64,000 nucleotides of DNA from an uncultured Oscillibacter sp. (GTDB lineage: Bacteria > Bacillota > Clostridia > Oscillospirales > Oscillospiraceae). Below are positions 45,608 to 54,068 of this stretch, in pieces. The DNA is taken from the NCBI RefSeq assembly GCF_900544955.1, contig NZ_UQXD01000008.1:1-64000 (forward strand), read 5' to 3'. Made by a program: the position numbers and the translations under genes. Position 1 is the stretch's first letter; every line of letters begins with the position of its first letter. Below the pieces are notes generated by a model, which searched no databases, had not been told where the DNA came from, and saw only the letters and a list, made by a program, of their open reading frames with translations.

Positions 45608-46870
45608 ATGAGTCAGCTTTTGATCAGCGGCGGAAAGTGCCTGGAGGGAGAGGTGGCCATCCAGGGAGCGAAGAACAGCGTGCTTCCCATCCTGGCGGCC
45701 ACCATTCTGACCGGCAGCCAGGTGGAGCTGCGGGGCTGCCCCCGCCTGCGGGACGTGGAGGCCTCGGTGCGGATTCTGGAGGCCCTGGGCTGCGGTGCCC
45801 GCTGGGAGGGGGACAGCCTGGTGGTGGACACCGCCGGCTTGAACGGCTGCGCCATCTCTGATATACTGATGCGGGAGATGCGGTCCTCCGCCATTTTCCT
45901 GGGGGCCATCCTGGCCCGGTGCGGCCAGGCGGAGCTGAGCTATCCCGGCGGGTGCGAGTTGGGCCCCCGGCCCATCGACCTCCATTTGGCGGGACTGCGG
46001 GAGCTGGGGGCGGAGATCGGCGACGCCGGCGGCATCCTCCACTGCCGGGCGCCCCGCCTGGAGGGGCGGGAGATCGTGCTGAGCCTGCCCTCCGTGGGGG
46101 CCACGGAGAATTTGATGCTGGCCGCCTGCGGGGCGGAGGGCACCACCGTGATCGCCAACGCGGCCCGGGAGCCGGAGATTGTGGACCTCCAGGCGTTTTT
46201 GCGCGCCTGCGGGGCGGAGGTCTCCGGCGCCGGCGGCTCGACGGTGACGGTGACGGGCGGGCGGCCGCTACACGGCTGCGCCTACACGGTCATGCCGGAC
46301 CGCATCGCGGCGGCTACTTACCTCTGCGCGGCGGCCTCCGCCGGGGGCGAGGTGTTTTTGCGGGGGGCCCGGGAGGCTCACCTCTCCACCGTCACCGCCG
46401 TGCTGCGGGAGGCGGGCTGCGCCATCCGCTCCGACGAGGCGGGCATCGCCTGCCGCTGCCGGGAGCGGCTGCGGGCGGTGCGCCCGGTGCGGACGGCGCC
46501 CTACCCCGGCTTTCCCACCGACGCCCAGGCGGTTTTGATGGCGGCGCTGCTGCGCAGCCGGGGCGCCACCGTGTTTGAGGAGAACATTTTTGAAAACCGC
46601 TACCGCCACGTGGATGAGTTGACCCGCATGGGGGCGGAGATCCGGGTGTCCGGCCGGGTGGCGGTGGTCACCGGGGTGGAGACGCTGCGGGGCGCGGCGG
46701 TGCGGAGCACCGACCTCCGGGGCGGGGCGGCGCTGTGCGTGGCGGCCCTAGCGGCGGAGGGGGAGACCCGGGTGACGGAGATCGGCCACATCGACCGGGG
46801 CTACCAGGACATCGCAGGGGACCTGCGGGCCCTGGGGGCGGAGATCCTCCGGACGGAAGAAACAGAGTAG
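45608..46870 (+). CDS. murA: UDP-N-acetylglucosamine 1-carboxyvinyltransferase
   Basis: First committed step of peptidoglycan synthesis: transfers enolpyruvate from PEP to UDP-GlcNAc. 420 residues in the EPSP-synthase-like fold. GAKNSVLPILAATILT (about 20-35), RSSAIFLGAILARCG, and the catalytic Cys116 in PGGCELGPRPIDLHL, the residue that fosfomycin attacks. Also GATENLMLAAC and the C-terminal DLRGGAALCVAALAAEG. The ATG at 45608 is behind GGAGGGGAAC. Firmicutes often have two copies; this one lies in the division cluster between murG and divIB and may serve septal or spore wall synthesis. Confidence 0.95.
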   Translation: MSQLLISGGKCLEGEVAIQGAKNSVLPILAATILTGSQVELRGCPRLRDVEASVRILEALGCGARWEGDSLVVDTAGLNGCAISDILMREMRSSAIFLGAILARCGQAELSYPGGCELGPRPIDLHLAGLRELGAEIGDAGGILHCRAPRLEGREIVLSLPSVGATENLMLAACGAEGTTVIANAAREPEIVDLQAFLRACGAEVSGAGGSTVTVTGGRPLHGCAYTVMPDRIAAATYLCAAASAGGEVFLRGAREAHLSTVTAVLREAGCAIRSDEAGIACRCRERLRAVRPVRTAPYPGFPTDAQAVLMAALLRSRGATVFEENIFENRYRHVDELTRMGAEIRVSGRVAVVTGVETLRGAAVRSTDLRGGAALCVAALAAEGETRVTEIGHIDRGYQDIAGDLRALGAEILRTEETE

Positions 46871-46883
46871 GAGATGACAAGGT

Positions 46884-47660
46884 ATGCCCAGACGCAGAAA
46901 TTCCAACCGGCGGAGAAGGGGAAGCTTCGGCTTTCTCTATAAGCTCCTGTCCGTGCTGGTGATCTGCGGGGCCATCGTGGCGGCGCTGACGCTGTTTTTC
47001 CGGGTGGACACGGTGGTGATCACCGGACAGCAGCGCTACACCCAGGAGGAGATCTGGGCGGCCACCGGCGTGGAGCTGGGCGACAACCTGTTTTTGCTGA
47101 ATAAGTACGGCATGGCGGACAGCATCGCCACCGCCCTGCCCTATATCAACATCGAGGATGTCTGGATTCGGCGCAAGCTGCCGGACACCCTGCTGATCGA
47201 CGTGAAGGAGTGCGGCACCCCCATGGCGGTGTTCCAGGGGGACAGCGCCTGGCTGGTGAGCGCCTCCGGGAAGATTGTGGAGCAGAGGACGGCTGCCGCC
47301 GCGTCGGAGTACGGCGTCATCGACGGCTGCCTCCTGCTGGCCCCCTCCGTGGGGACCCGGATCGCCCTGGCCTCGGAGTACGCCGGCCAGCAGCGGAGCC
47401 TGCTGGCGCTGCTGGCGGCGCTGGAGGAGGCGGGGGAGCTGGAGCAGGTGGACGCCATCCACCTGGCGGACGTGTCCACCCTCACCATGGACTACGGCGG
47501 GCGGTTCACCGTCCGGCTGCCCTATGACGCGGACTATCCCCGGAAGCTGCGGATGCTGCGCCAGAGCCTGGACAGCGGCGCCATCCAGGACAACATGACC
47601 GGAACCTTTGACATGCGCAGCGACAACGGGGAGGTCCACTTCATTCCCCGGGGAAGGTGA
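46884..47660 (+). CDS. Cell division protein DivIB/FtsQ
   Basis: A bitopic membrane protein of 258 residues. A very basic cytoplasmic N terminus (PRRRNSNRRRRG) precedes one helix (about 18-40). The POTRA domain follows directly (FRVDTVVITGQQRYTQEEI, then GVELGDNLFLLNKY and ALPYINIEDVWIRRKLPDTLLIDVKEC, about 40-110), and the FtsQ beta domain continues to about 235. It acts in the divisome with FtsL and DivIC. The start ATG is 13 bases after murA. Gene order murA-divIB-ftsZ supports the call. Confidence 0.9.
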   Translation: MPRRRNSNRRRRGSFGFLYKLLSVLVICGAIVAALTLFFRVDTVVITGQQRYTQEEIWAATGVELGDNLFLLNKYGMADSIATALPYINIEDVWIRRKLPDTLLIDVKECGTPMAVFQGDSAWLVSASGKIVEQRTAAAASEYGVIDGCLLLAPSVGTRIALASEYAGQQRSLLALLAALEEAGELEQVDAIHLADVSTLTMDYGGRFTVRLPYDADYPRKLRMLRQSLDSGAIQDNMTGTFDMRSDNGEVHFIPRGR

Positions 47661-47721
47661 GGCGAAAACCGAGAGCTTTTCATTTTTTTCGCAAAAAGGC
47701 GGCGAAAACCCGGAGGGGCAC

Positions 47722-47750
47722 TTGACCGGAGCGGGAAAGTGTCATACAAT
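47722..47750 (+). promoter_or_regulatory. SigA promoter of ftsZ
   Basis: TTGACC (47722-47727), 17 bases, TACAAT (47745-47750), 86 bases before ftsZ; it gives ftsZ its own transcript apart from the long cluster. Confidence 0.78.
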
Positions 47751-47836
47751 GAGTGAAATACTGTGAGATACAGGATATTGGGTCTTATGAAGGGCGGCGA
47801 CGCCCTTTTACACAAATGATAGCAGGAGGCACCACT

Positions 47837-48958
47837 ATGGCATTTGGATTGGAAACCGGTCCCGATACCGTTGTCAATATTAAGGTCATCGGTGTGGGCG
47901 GCGGCGGAAACAATGTGGTCAACCGCATGGTCCGCTCCGGCACCAAGGGCGTGGATTTCGTGGCGGTCAACACCGACAAGCAGGCGCTGAACGTCTCCAG
48001 CGCCACTTACAAGATTCAGATCGGCGAAAAGCTGACCCACGGGCAGGGCGCCGGTTCCGATCCCGAGGTGGGCCGCAAGTCCGCCGAGGAGAGCCGCAAC
48101 CAGATTGCCAAGGCCCTGGAGGACACCGACATGGTGTTCATCACCGCCGGCATGGGCGGCGGCACCGGCACCGGCGGCGCCCCCATCGTGGCGGAGATCG
48201 CCAAGGAGATGGACATTCTCACTGTGGCCGTGGTGACCAAGCCCTTTGGGTTTGAGGGCCGCCGCCGGATGCAGCAGGCGGAGTCCGGCATCGCCGAGTT
48301 GGAGGACAAGGTGGACTCCCTGGTGATTATCCCCAACGAGCGGCTCAAGCACGCCACCGACCAGAAGATCACCTTCGCCAACGCCTTCGAGATCGCCGAC
48401 GATGTGCTGCGCCAGGCGGTGCAGTCCATCTCCGACCTGATCCGGGACACCGGCTTCATCAACCTGGACTTTGCCGACGTCACCGCCATCATGAAAAACG
48501 CCGGCATGGCCCACATGGGCGTGGGCCGGGCCGCCGGCAAGGGCAAGGCCGAGGAGGCCGCCAGAATGGCCATCTCCAGCCCCCTGCTGGAGACCTCCAT
48601 CGAGGGGGCCAAGGGCGTGCTCATCAACGTCACCGGCTCCATGGACATCGGGCTGGAGGAGGTGGAGCAGGCCGCGTCCCTGGTCCAGGCCGCCGTCCAC
48701 CCCGACGCCCTCACCATCTTCGGCGCCACCTTCGACGAGACGCTGGACGATGAGATCCGGGTCACCGTCATCGCCACCGGCTTTGACAAGGAGCCGGGCC
48801 AGCTGCCCAAGATGGCCGCAGCCCAGTCCGCCCAGGCGGAGCAGCCCGTCCCCACGGCGCCCGCGCCGGAGCCGCTGAAGGAGGAGGACGTGCCCAAGCC
48901 CGAGGAGGACGACCCCTTCGATGACATTTTCAAAATCTTCAACCGCAGGGACGATTGA
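47837..48958 (+). CDS. ftsZ: Cell division GTPase FtsZ
   Basis: Tubulin-like GTPase that forms the Z ring. 373 residues. The nucleotide-binding part begins IKVIGVGGGGNNVVNRM (about 15-31), the tubulin signature GGGTGTG is 107-113, and the synergy loop NLDFADVTAIMKNAG lies near 205. The C-terminal linker from about 318 is Ala/Pro/Glu-rich, and the terminal peptide (DDIFKIFNRRDD) is basic-acidic and unlike the usual PxFLR core, which may reflect a different set of anchors; ftsA is absent from the cluster. RBS AGCAGGAGGC. Own promoter and terminator. Confidence 0.97.
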   Translation: MAFGLETGPDTVVNIKVIGVGGGGNNVVNRMVRSGTKGVDFVAVNTDKQALNVSSATYKIQIGEKLTHGQGAGSDPEVGRKSAEESRNQIAKALEDTDMVFITAGMGGGTGTGGAPIVAEIAKEMDILTVAVVTKPFGFEGRRRMQQAESGIAELEDKVDSLVIIPNERLKHATDQKITFANAFEIADDVLRQAVQSISDLIRDTGFINLDFADVTAIMKNAGMAHMGVGRAAGKGKAEEAARMAISSPLLETSIEGAKGVLINVTGSMDIGLEEVEQAASLVQAAVHPDALTIFGATFDETLDDEIRVTVIATGFDKEPGQLPKMAAAQSAQAEQPVPTAPAPEPLKEEDVPKPEEDDPFDDIFKIFNRRDD

Positions 48959-48968
48959 AAAAATTTGG

Positions 48969-49001
48969 AAACCCCCGCAGGTTTTTGCCTGCGGGGGTTT
49001 T
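48969..49001 (+). terminator. Terminator after ftsZ
   Basis: Stem AAACCCCCGCAGG/CCTGCGGGGGTTT, loop TTTTTG, then T. Confidence 0.92.
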
Positions 49002-49139
49002 CGCACCGTCCCAAACCCCGGAGCTGGAACACCCTGCCATGGAGATGCTGCCGCTTTTTGCTTCGTCTGCTTTCGCCCCTTCGGCAGATGATAAGAGCGC
49101 CGGTATGTGCCGGCTGATTTTTTGAAAGGGGTGATTGGA

Positions 49140-50165
49140 TTGTATGGACCCTTGCAAAACGCGAAGCGGCTGCTGCGGTGCGGCGCGGCGCTGGCTCTGG
49201 CGTTCCTCCTGTGCGCCGGACCCAGGTCGTTTGCCGCCGAGGTGAGCGGCACAGGCCGGATGCTGGTTCCCGTGGGTCATACGGTGGGCATCAAGCTGTT
49301 TTCCCGGGGGGTTTTGGTGGTGAAGCTGTCCGACGGCGGCACGCCGGCGAAGGAATGCGGCCTTCAGACCGGCGATGTCATTGTCAAATGCGGCGGCGTC
49401 ACCGTCCGCTCCACAGAGCAGTTTCAGTCTCTATTGCAAAAAACAGGAGAGGAGCCCACGGACCTCCAGGTGCGCCGCGGCAGCCAGAACATGACCCTGT
49501 CCGTCTCGCCGGAGCCCAATGAGCAGGGCGGCTACTCCATCGGCGCCTGGATTCGGGACAGCATGGCGGGTATCGGCACCGTGACCTATTACGACCCCGA
49601 CACCGGGGACTTCGGCGCCCTGGGCCACGGCATCACGGATGTGGACACGGCGCTGCTGATGCCCTTCTCCTCCGGCTCCATCCTGCCCTCCACGGTGAAA
49701 GCGGTGAAGAAGGGCGCGGCGGGAGACGCGGGAGAGCTGCGGGGCGATTTTGACCTGACCCAGGATTTGGGAGACCTTAGCGCCAACACGGAAAGCGGTA
49801 TTTTCGGCACGGTGGAGGAGAGCCCCGCGGTGTGGCAGACCTCCCAGGCCCTGCCCGCGGCGTCCGCCGGGGAGGTCCGGCCGGGCCCGGCCACCATTTT
49901 GTCCAACGTGGAGGGGGACGAGGTCCGCTCCTATGACATCGAAATTTTGAAGGTGGTGCCCGGCGCTGCCGACAGCCGGAACATGGTCCTCTCCGTCACG
50001 GACCCGGAGCTGATCGCCGCCACCGGCGGCATTGTCCAGGGCATGAGCGGCAGCCCGATTCTGCAAAACGGAAAGCTGGTGGGCGCCGTGACCCATGTGC
50101 TCTTGAACGATCCAACCAAAGGATATGGAATTTTCATCGAAAATATGCTGAACGCGGCGAAATAG
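49140..50165 (+). CDS. spoIVB: SpoIVB sporulation serine peptidase
   Basis: Forespore-secreted serine peptidase (family S55) that starts SigK activation by cleaving SpoIVFA. 341 residues: a signal peptide/anchor (about 9-33), a PDZ domain (GIKLFSRGVLVVKLSDGGTPAKECGLQTGDVIVKCGG, about 50-120), and the peptidase domain. The catalytic His lies in GALGHGITDVD, and the Ser in QGMSGSPI near 303-305, with GAVTHVL after it. The start is taken as TTG 49140 behind AAAGGGGTG; GTG 49107 upstream is an alternative. Usually spo0A follows immediately; here two minus-strand genes intervene. Confidence 0.93.
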   Translation: MYGPLQNAKRLLRCGAALALAFLLCAGPRSFAAEVSGTGRMLVPVGHTVGIKLFSRGVLVVKLSDGGTPAKECGLQTGDVIVKCGGVTVRSTEQFQSLLQKTGEEPTDLQVRRGSQNMTLSVSPEPNEQGGYSIGAWIRDSMAGIGTVTYYDPDTGDFGALGHGITDVDTALLMPFSSGSILPSTVKAVKKGAAGDAGELRGDFDLTQDLGDLSANTESGIFGTVEESPAVWQTSQALPAASAGEVRPGPATILSNVEGDEVRSYDIEILKVVPGAADSRNMVLSVTDPELIAATGGIVQGMSGSPILQNGKLVGAVTHVLLNDPTKGYGIFIENMLNAAK

Positions 50166-50170
50166 GAAAT

Positions 50171-50199
50171 GCCCCGGCGGGCCATTGGCCCGCCGGGGC
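50171..50199. terminator. GC hairpin between spoIVB and the XRE gene
   Basis: A 13-bp perfect stem GCCCCGGCGGGCC/GGCCCGCCGGGGC with loop ATT and no T run on either side; located between convergent genes, so probably a weak shared stop. Confidence 0.55.
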
Positions 50200-50209
50200 G
50201 GAGCTGGGG

Positions 50210-50635
50210 TCATTCTTCTACCTGGCGCTCTCCGGAGACCACGGTGGTACTTCCCGGCTCCCGGTAACGGGTGAAGGCCACGGCGCTGAGCAGAAGCAGC
50301 AGCAATTGGAGGGCCACCAGGCCGGCCACCACTCCGGCCACCACCTGCCACACCCGCCGGGCCCGGCGGTTTTTCACCGCCAGCTGTTCGTTGATCCGGG
50401 AGAGCTGCTCCGCCACCGGGTCCAGTTCGCCGCCGGGGGGAAGCTCCGCCCCCAGCAGGGTGCTCACTGGCGTCTCCAGAAGCTCCGCCAGGCGGACCAG
50501 CAGCGCCGCGTCGGGGACCGAGAGGCCCTTTTCCCACTTGGAGATGGTCTGGCGCACCACGTGGAGCCGGGTGGCCAGCTCCTCTTGAGAGAGGCCCCGG
50601 GCCTTGCGAAGAGTTTTGAGATTGTTGGAAAACAT
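50210..50635 (-). CDS. XRE-family regulator with a C-terminal membrane helix
   Basis: A 141-residue protein: HTH_3 domain over about 4-60 (NNLKTLRKARGLSQEELATRL with QTISKWEKGLSVPD), a short linker, then one hydrophobic helix (VWQVVAGVVAGLVALQLLLLLLSAVAF, about 94-120) and a polar tail. This small membrane-tethered XRE layout is common in Firmicutes, but targets are unknown. The ATG complementary to 50633-50635 is preceded by AAAGGAGGG; a longer reading from 50662 has no RBS. It lies in reverse orientation between spoIVB and spo0A, 66 bases downstream of the Nudix gene. Confidence 0.85.
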   Translation of the reverse strand: MFSNNLKTLRKARGLSQEELATRLHVVRQTISKWEKGLSVPDAALLVRLAELLETPVSTLLGAELPPGGELDPVAEQLSRINEQLAVKNRRARRVWQVVAGVVAGLVALQLLLLLLSAVAFTRYREPGSTTVVSGERQVEE

Positions 50636-50701
50636 GGTTCGTCCCTCCTTTACCGCCTCCATGGTACCCCGGAACGCCCCGTTGCGGCAAGCAACGCAGA
50701 C

Positions 50702-51262
50702 TTACATCCCCGCCAGCTTTGCATTGAGCTTTCGATAAATCCGCTCCCGGAACCAGGGCTCCGACGAGGCGCGGACGGCGTCCTCCAGAGGGAACCAGCC
50801 CACCCGGCTGTTTTCGTCGGGTTTGCAGCGGATGGGGGCCGCCGGGTCCGCCTCCAGCAGATAGGTTACATTTAAGTGGAGATGGGAGGAGACATAGGCT
50901 CCCCGCTTCTCGTGACCGTCCACGGTCAGAATCTCCAGGGAGTAGATGTCCCGGGACACCGGGCGGACCGCCTCCAGGCCGCTCTCCTCCCGGACCTCCC
51001 GCAATGCCACCGCCAGCAACTCCCGCTCCCCGTCGGCGTGGCCTCCCAGCCAGGCCCAGGAGCGGTAGAGGTTGTGATAGGCCAGCAGCACCTGGGTCCG
51101 GTCCGGACTCACCACCCAGGCGGAGGCCGTCCAGTGGGCGGCAGCACTGTCCCGGGTGTAGAGGTCCTTGCCGCCCCGCAGCAGCTCCAACAGGGTGTCC
51201 CGGTCCCGGGCCTCCTGCTCGTTCCAGGGGGAATAGGCACTCAATTCCGCAAAAAGATCCAT
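50702..51262 (-). CDS. Nudix hydrolase
   Basis: A 186-residue Nudix-fold protein, cytosolic. The Nudix box is GGHADGERELLAVALREVREESGL at about residues 71-94 with the catalytic REVREE intact, while the first Glu of the classical pattern is shifted by one. The pattern of an N-terminal extension (LLRGGKDLYTRDSAAAHWTASAWVV) and a C-terminal DENSRVGWFPLEDA resembles Nudix proteins of unknown substrate rather than MutT. The start at 51262 has AAAAGGAGCGCG upstream; the first 22 bases from the RBS on are identical to those of the nitroreductase at 57247. Confidence 0.85.
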   Translation of the reverse strand: MDLFAELSAYSPWNEQEARDRDTLLELLRGGKDLYTRDSAAAHWTASAWVVSPDRTQVLLAYHNLYRSWAWLGGHADGERELLAVALREVREESGLEAVRPVSRDIYSLEILTVDGHEKRGAYVSSHLHLNVTYLLEADPAAPIRCKPDENSRVGWFPLEDAVRASSEPWFRERIYRKLNAKLAGM

Positions 51263-51373
51263 GGCACGCGCTCCTTTTATACAGCTTTTTCCCATCATAC
51301 CACACCGCCCGCGAAAAGGGAAGAAACGGCGCAAAGCGTTGGGGGACGGGGCCTTCTGGTGTCACGAAAAAGC

Positions 51374-51380
51374 TGTCGAA
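51374..51380 (+). promoter_or_regulatory. Spo0A box upstream of spo0A
   Basis: TGTCGAA, a perfect match to the 0A-box consensus TGNCGAA, 131 bases before the spo0A start and just upstream of a candidate promoter (ATGACC at 51405-51410, 18 bases, TATGCT at 51429-51434). Autoregulation is known for spo0A. Confidence 0.6.
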
Positions 51381-51510
51381 TGATTTATGGAATAATTTGG
51401 GAAAATGACCTTGAAAAAAGTGTAATTTTATGCTAGTTTATAGAAAACGCAATGCAAAGTTTTGCAAAACCGTCGCAAATCGAAATTTCTGGGAAAAGGA
51501 CAGGGTAAGT

Positions 51511-52278
51511 ATGGACAACAGAAGAACGGTGTTGTTGGCAGATGCCAATGAGGGATTCCGCGTCATGCTGCGGGAGGCCATCGAAAAGTCGGAGGAGTTC
51601 GCCGTGGTGGGCGCCACGGGAGATGGGGCTGAGGCGCTGCAGCTGGTGCATCAGTTGAAGCCGGAGCTGCTGGTGATGGATGTCGCTCTGCCGGGTCTGG
51701 ACGGCATGGGGGTGCTGCGGCAGCTGAAAACCCAGGGCGGACAGCAGCCGAAGGTGATTGTGCTGTCCGTTTTCTGCACGGACCAGGTGCTGGTGGAGGC
51801 CCGGGAGCTGGGCGCCAGCTATTTTCTGCCGAAGCCCTGTACGGTGGACGCCCTGCTGGACCGGATGCAGATGGCCTTCGGAGAGCCCGCCGCGCCGGAG
51901 GAGCGGGCGGCGGCGCTGAAAAATCTGGTGACGTCGGTGATCCATGAGATCGGCGTCCCCGCCCACATCAAAGGCTATCAGTACCTGCGGGAGGCCATCA
52001 TGATCGCCGTGAATGACATGGACGTGATCAACGCGGTGACCAAGGTGCTGTATCCGGAGGTGGCCAAGCGGTTTGCCACCACGCCCAGCCGGGTGGAGCG
52101 GGCCATCCGCCACGCCATCGAGGTGGCCTGGGACCGGGGGGATTTGGAGACGCTGCAGAAGTACTTCGGCTACACCGTCTCCAACGCCAAGGGCAAGCCC
52201 ACCAACTCCGAGTTCATCGCCATGATCGCGGACCGGCTGGTGCTGGAGCTGCGGGACGGCCGGGGCATGACGATGTGA
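51511..52278 (+). CDS. spo0A: Sporulation master regulator Spo0A
   Basis: Response regulator that commits cells to sporulation when phosphorylated. 255 residues: receiver domain (about 1-120) with phospho-acceptor Asp57 (LLVMDVALPGLDG) and Lys in YFLPKPC, then a linker and the Spo0A DNA-binding domain (about 145-255) with the near-invariant HEIGVPAHIKGYQYLREAI, TPSRVERAIRHAIEVAW and KPTNSEFIAM. Ala12 replaces the second acidic residue of the usual Asp-Asp pocket (ADDN in B. subtilis, ADAN here). ATG 51511 is behind AAAGGACAGGG. Its usual neighbour spoIVB is 1.3 kb upstream. Confidence 0.96.
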   Translation: MDNRRTVLLADANEGFRVMLREAIEKSEEFAVVGATGDGAEALQLVHQLKPELLVMDVALPGLDGMGVLRQLKTQGGQQPKVIVLSVFCTDQVLVEARELGASYFLPKPCTVDALLDRMQMAFGEPAAPEERAAALKNLVTSVIHEIGVPAHIKGYQYLREAIMIAVNDMDVINAVTKVLYPEVAKRFATTPSRVERAIRHAIEVAWDRGDLETLQKYFGYTVSNAKGKPTNSEFIAMIADRLVLELRDGRGMTM

Positions 52279-52310
52279 AAAAAGGGAGAGGCGCCGCCTC
52301 TCCCTTTTTT
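52278..52310. terminator. Bidirectional terminator between spo0A and DUF2812 gene
   Basis: A 15-bp perfect stem of AAAAAAGGGAGAGGC with its complement around loop GCC; A and T runs serve both convergent genes. Confidence 0.95.
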
Positions 52311-53701
52311 CACGCCGTTTTCAAAACCTCCGCCGCCGCGGCGATCTGGCCGGGGGTGGGGGTCCAGCCGAGGCGGATCTCCACGACGCGGCCCGGCCAG
52401 CGGACCAGCCAGGTGTCCGCCATGTCCTCCCCCCGCCGGAAGCGGTAGACCTGCTCCGCCTGCCAGGCCTCCGCCGCCTCCGGCACCCAGCCGTAAAACA
52501 GGCCCAGTTCCTCGTTGCTGTACCGCTCCCCCTCCGCCAGGTAGTCCCGCAGGGCCAGGTCCAGCAGGGGGGTGAAGGCGCTCTCCACGATCTCGTAGCG
52601 GAGGTGCGGCACCCCCACGGCGTCCATCCGGGGGTCCTGGGAGAAGGTCCGGCGGCTCATGAAGAAGGATCGGTCCATCCCGGCCACGGTGGACCAAGCA
52701 GTATAGTCCGTGTCCGTCAGGTCCTGGACAGTGAGGGGGATGGGGTCGTGGTAGACCTCCCACTCCATGTTGTGGTAGACATAGGTCTCCGCCGGGGGAT
52801 GGTCGTCCAGGAGGCCGGACCGGGTCATTTGGAGGAGGAAGAAGACCATCCCGCCCATCAGAGCGAAGGAGAGCACAAAGCAGGCGCCCAGGGTGACGGT
52901 GCGGTTGACGCCGGCGGAGACGCCCCGCCGCTTGAGCAGGGCCTTGAGGAGGTTGACGAGGGCGATCAGCGCCGCCATCATGGCGATGCTGCAAAAGGCG
53001 ATGACAGTCTGCCGCCGGGAGCCCAGAGAGAGCAGCCACACCGCCATGCCCAGCCCCAGGCACAGCAGGGTGAAGGTCTGGAGGCCCCGGTGGCTCCGGG
53101 GCGGCACCAGGCGGCCCTCCGCCGCAGCCGCCTCCCTGGCCCGGCGGTACCAGCGGAGGTAGGTGCCGGACTCCGTGACGCACACCGCCAGCACCACCAG
53201 CCAGCAGGGCAGGGTGAAGAAGGTGGTGGGATCCGTGAGAACGGTGACGGCGTCGGTCCGGAGCCGCCAGGCCATCATGCCCAGCTGGAACAGGGCCAGG
53301 ACCATCAGCAGGAGGTGGCTGGGGAGGTAGTTCTTCCGCATGGCCCGGTGGATGTTCTCCACCTGCACCGCCGCGTCGGTCTCCATGGGGACGGGGTCCG
53401 CCGCCTCGTTGCGGAAGATCTGCATCTGGGCGGACTGGGCCACCGGCTCCCACCCGGCCTCCGCGCAGTAGTCCGCCAGTACCTGCTGGCCCTCCAGGGG
53501 CCGGGGGTCGAACTCCGAGGCCTGGGGGAAGTAGGTGACGGCGAAGCGGACCTGCCGGGGCGTCTCCCGCCGGTAGCGCCAGAACCAGGTACCCACGGCC
53601 TCCAGCATCCAGCCCCGGGCCGCCATGGCCTCCAGATGGGCCTGAATGCCGGCGAAGTCGTAAAAGGAAAAGAACTTATATTCCCGTTTCGTCTCTCTCA
53701 T
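52310..53701 (-). CDS. DUF2812 membrane protein
   Basis: A 463-residue protein with an N-terminal DUF2812 domain (about 1-115: EYKFFSFYDFAGIQAHLEAMAARGWMLE, then FWRYRRETPRQVRFAVTYFP), followed by a membrane part. Hydrophobic helices lie at about 127-146, 155-172, 210-235 and 247-268 (CFVLSFALMGGMVFFLL), and a soluble C-terminal 190 residues follow. It begins in a 4-base overlap with the padR gene upstream, the well-known PadR-DUF2812 pair, and is probably the target that PadR controls. Molecular function is not known. Confidence 0.88.
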   Translation of the reverse strand: MRETKREYKFFSFYDFAGIQAHLEAMAARGWMLEAVGTWFWRYRRETPRQVRFAVTYFPQASEFDPRPLEGQQVLADYCAEAGWEPVAQSAQMQIFRNEAADPVPMETDAAVQVENIHRAMRKNYLPSHLLLMVLALFQLGMMAWRLRTDAVTVLTDPTTFFTLPCWLVVLAVCVTESGTYLRWYRRAREAAAAEGRLVPPRSHRGLQTFTLLCLGLGMAVWLLSLGSRRQTVIAFCSIAMMAALIALVNLLKALLKRRGVSAGVNRTVTLGACFVLSFALMGGMVFFLLQMTRSGLLDDHPPAETYVYHNMEWEVYHDPIPLTVQDLTDTDYTAWSTVAGMDRSFFMSRRTFSQDPRMDAVGVPHLRYEIVESAFTPLLDLALRDYLAEGERYSNEELGLFYGWVPEAAEAWQAEQVYRFRRGEDMADTWLVRWPGRVVEIRLGWTPTPGQIAAAAEVLKTA

Positions 53702-54024
53702 TGGGGGTCCTCCTTCTCTGCCATACAGGCCTCATAGTCCGCCGCCAGGGCCAGCAGGCGGTGGTATTCCTCGTCCAGGGCGGCCTGGCCCGCCGGGGTG
53801 ATGAGGTAGCTCCGCTTCCGCCCCTCCACCTTGGTCTCCGCAATCATCCCCGCCTGGAGAAAGCTCTCCAGCAGATTGTATAGGGTGCCTGGCCCCACGC
53901 TCACCCGGCCGCCGGTGAGGGCGCCCACCCGGGCCATGATGTCGGCGCCGCACTGCTCCCGCCGCAGGCACAGGAGAATGTAGAACATCTGCTCCGTCAG
54001 GGTCTGAAATTTTTCCCGGGCCAT
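53698..54024 (-). CDS. PadR family transcriptional repressor
   Basis: A 108-residue winged-helix regulator. The PadR domain occupies almost all of it: TLTEQMFYILLCLRREQCGADIMARVGALTGGRVSVGPGTLYNLLESFLQAGMIAE is the HTH, then the wing VEGRKRSYLITPAGQAALDEEYHRL. The start at 54024 is behind a perfect AGGAGGT; a longer reading from 54042 would run over the first operator copy. Its own promoter carries three copies of a 14-base repeat (separate entries), which makes autoregulation very likely. Cotranscribed with the DUF2812 gene. Confidence 0.93.
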   Translation of the reverse strand: MAREKFQTLTEQMFYILLCLRREQCGADIMARVGALTGGRVSVGPGTLYNLLESFLQAGMIAETKVEGRKRSYLITPAGQAALDEEYHRLLALAADYEACMAEKEDPQ

Positions 54025-54040
54025 GAGGGACCTCCTCTCC

Positions 54041-54054
54041 AATATCGAATATCG
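54041..54054 (-). promoter_or_regulatory. PadR operator copy 1 (5' leader)
   Basis: AATATCGAATATCG, itself a tandem of AATATCG. It lies directly before the padR ribosome binding site, downstream of the transcript start. Confidence 0.7.
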
Positions 54055-54068
54055 CTGTTGTCAGTCTC

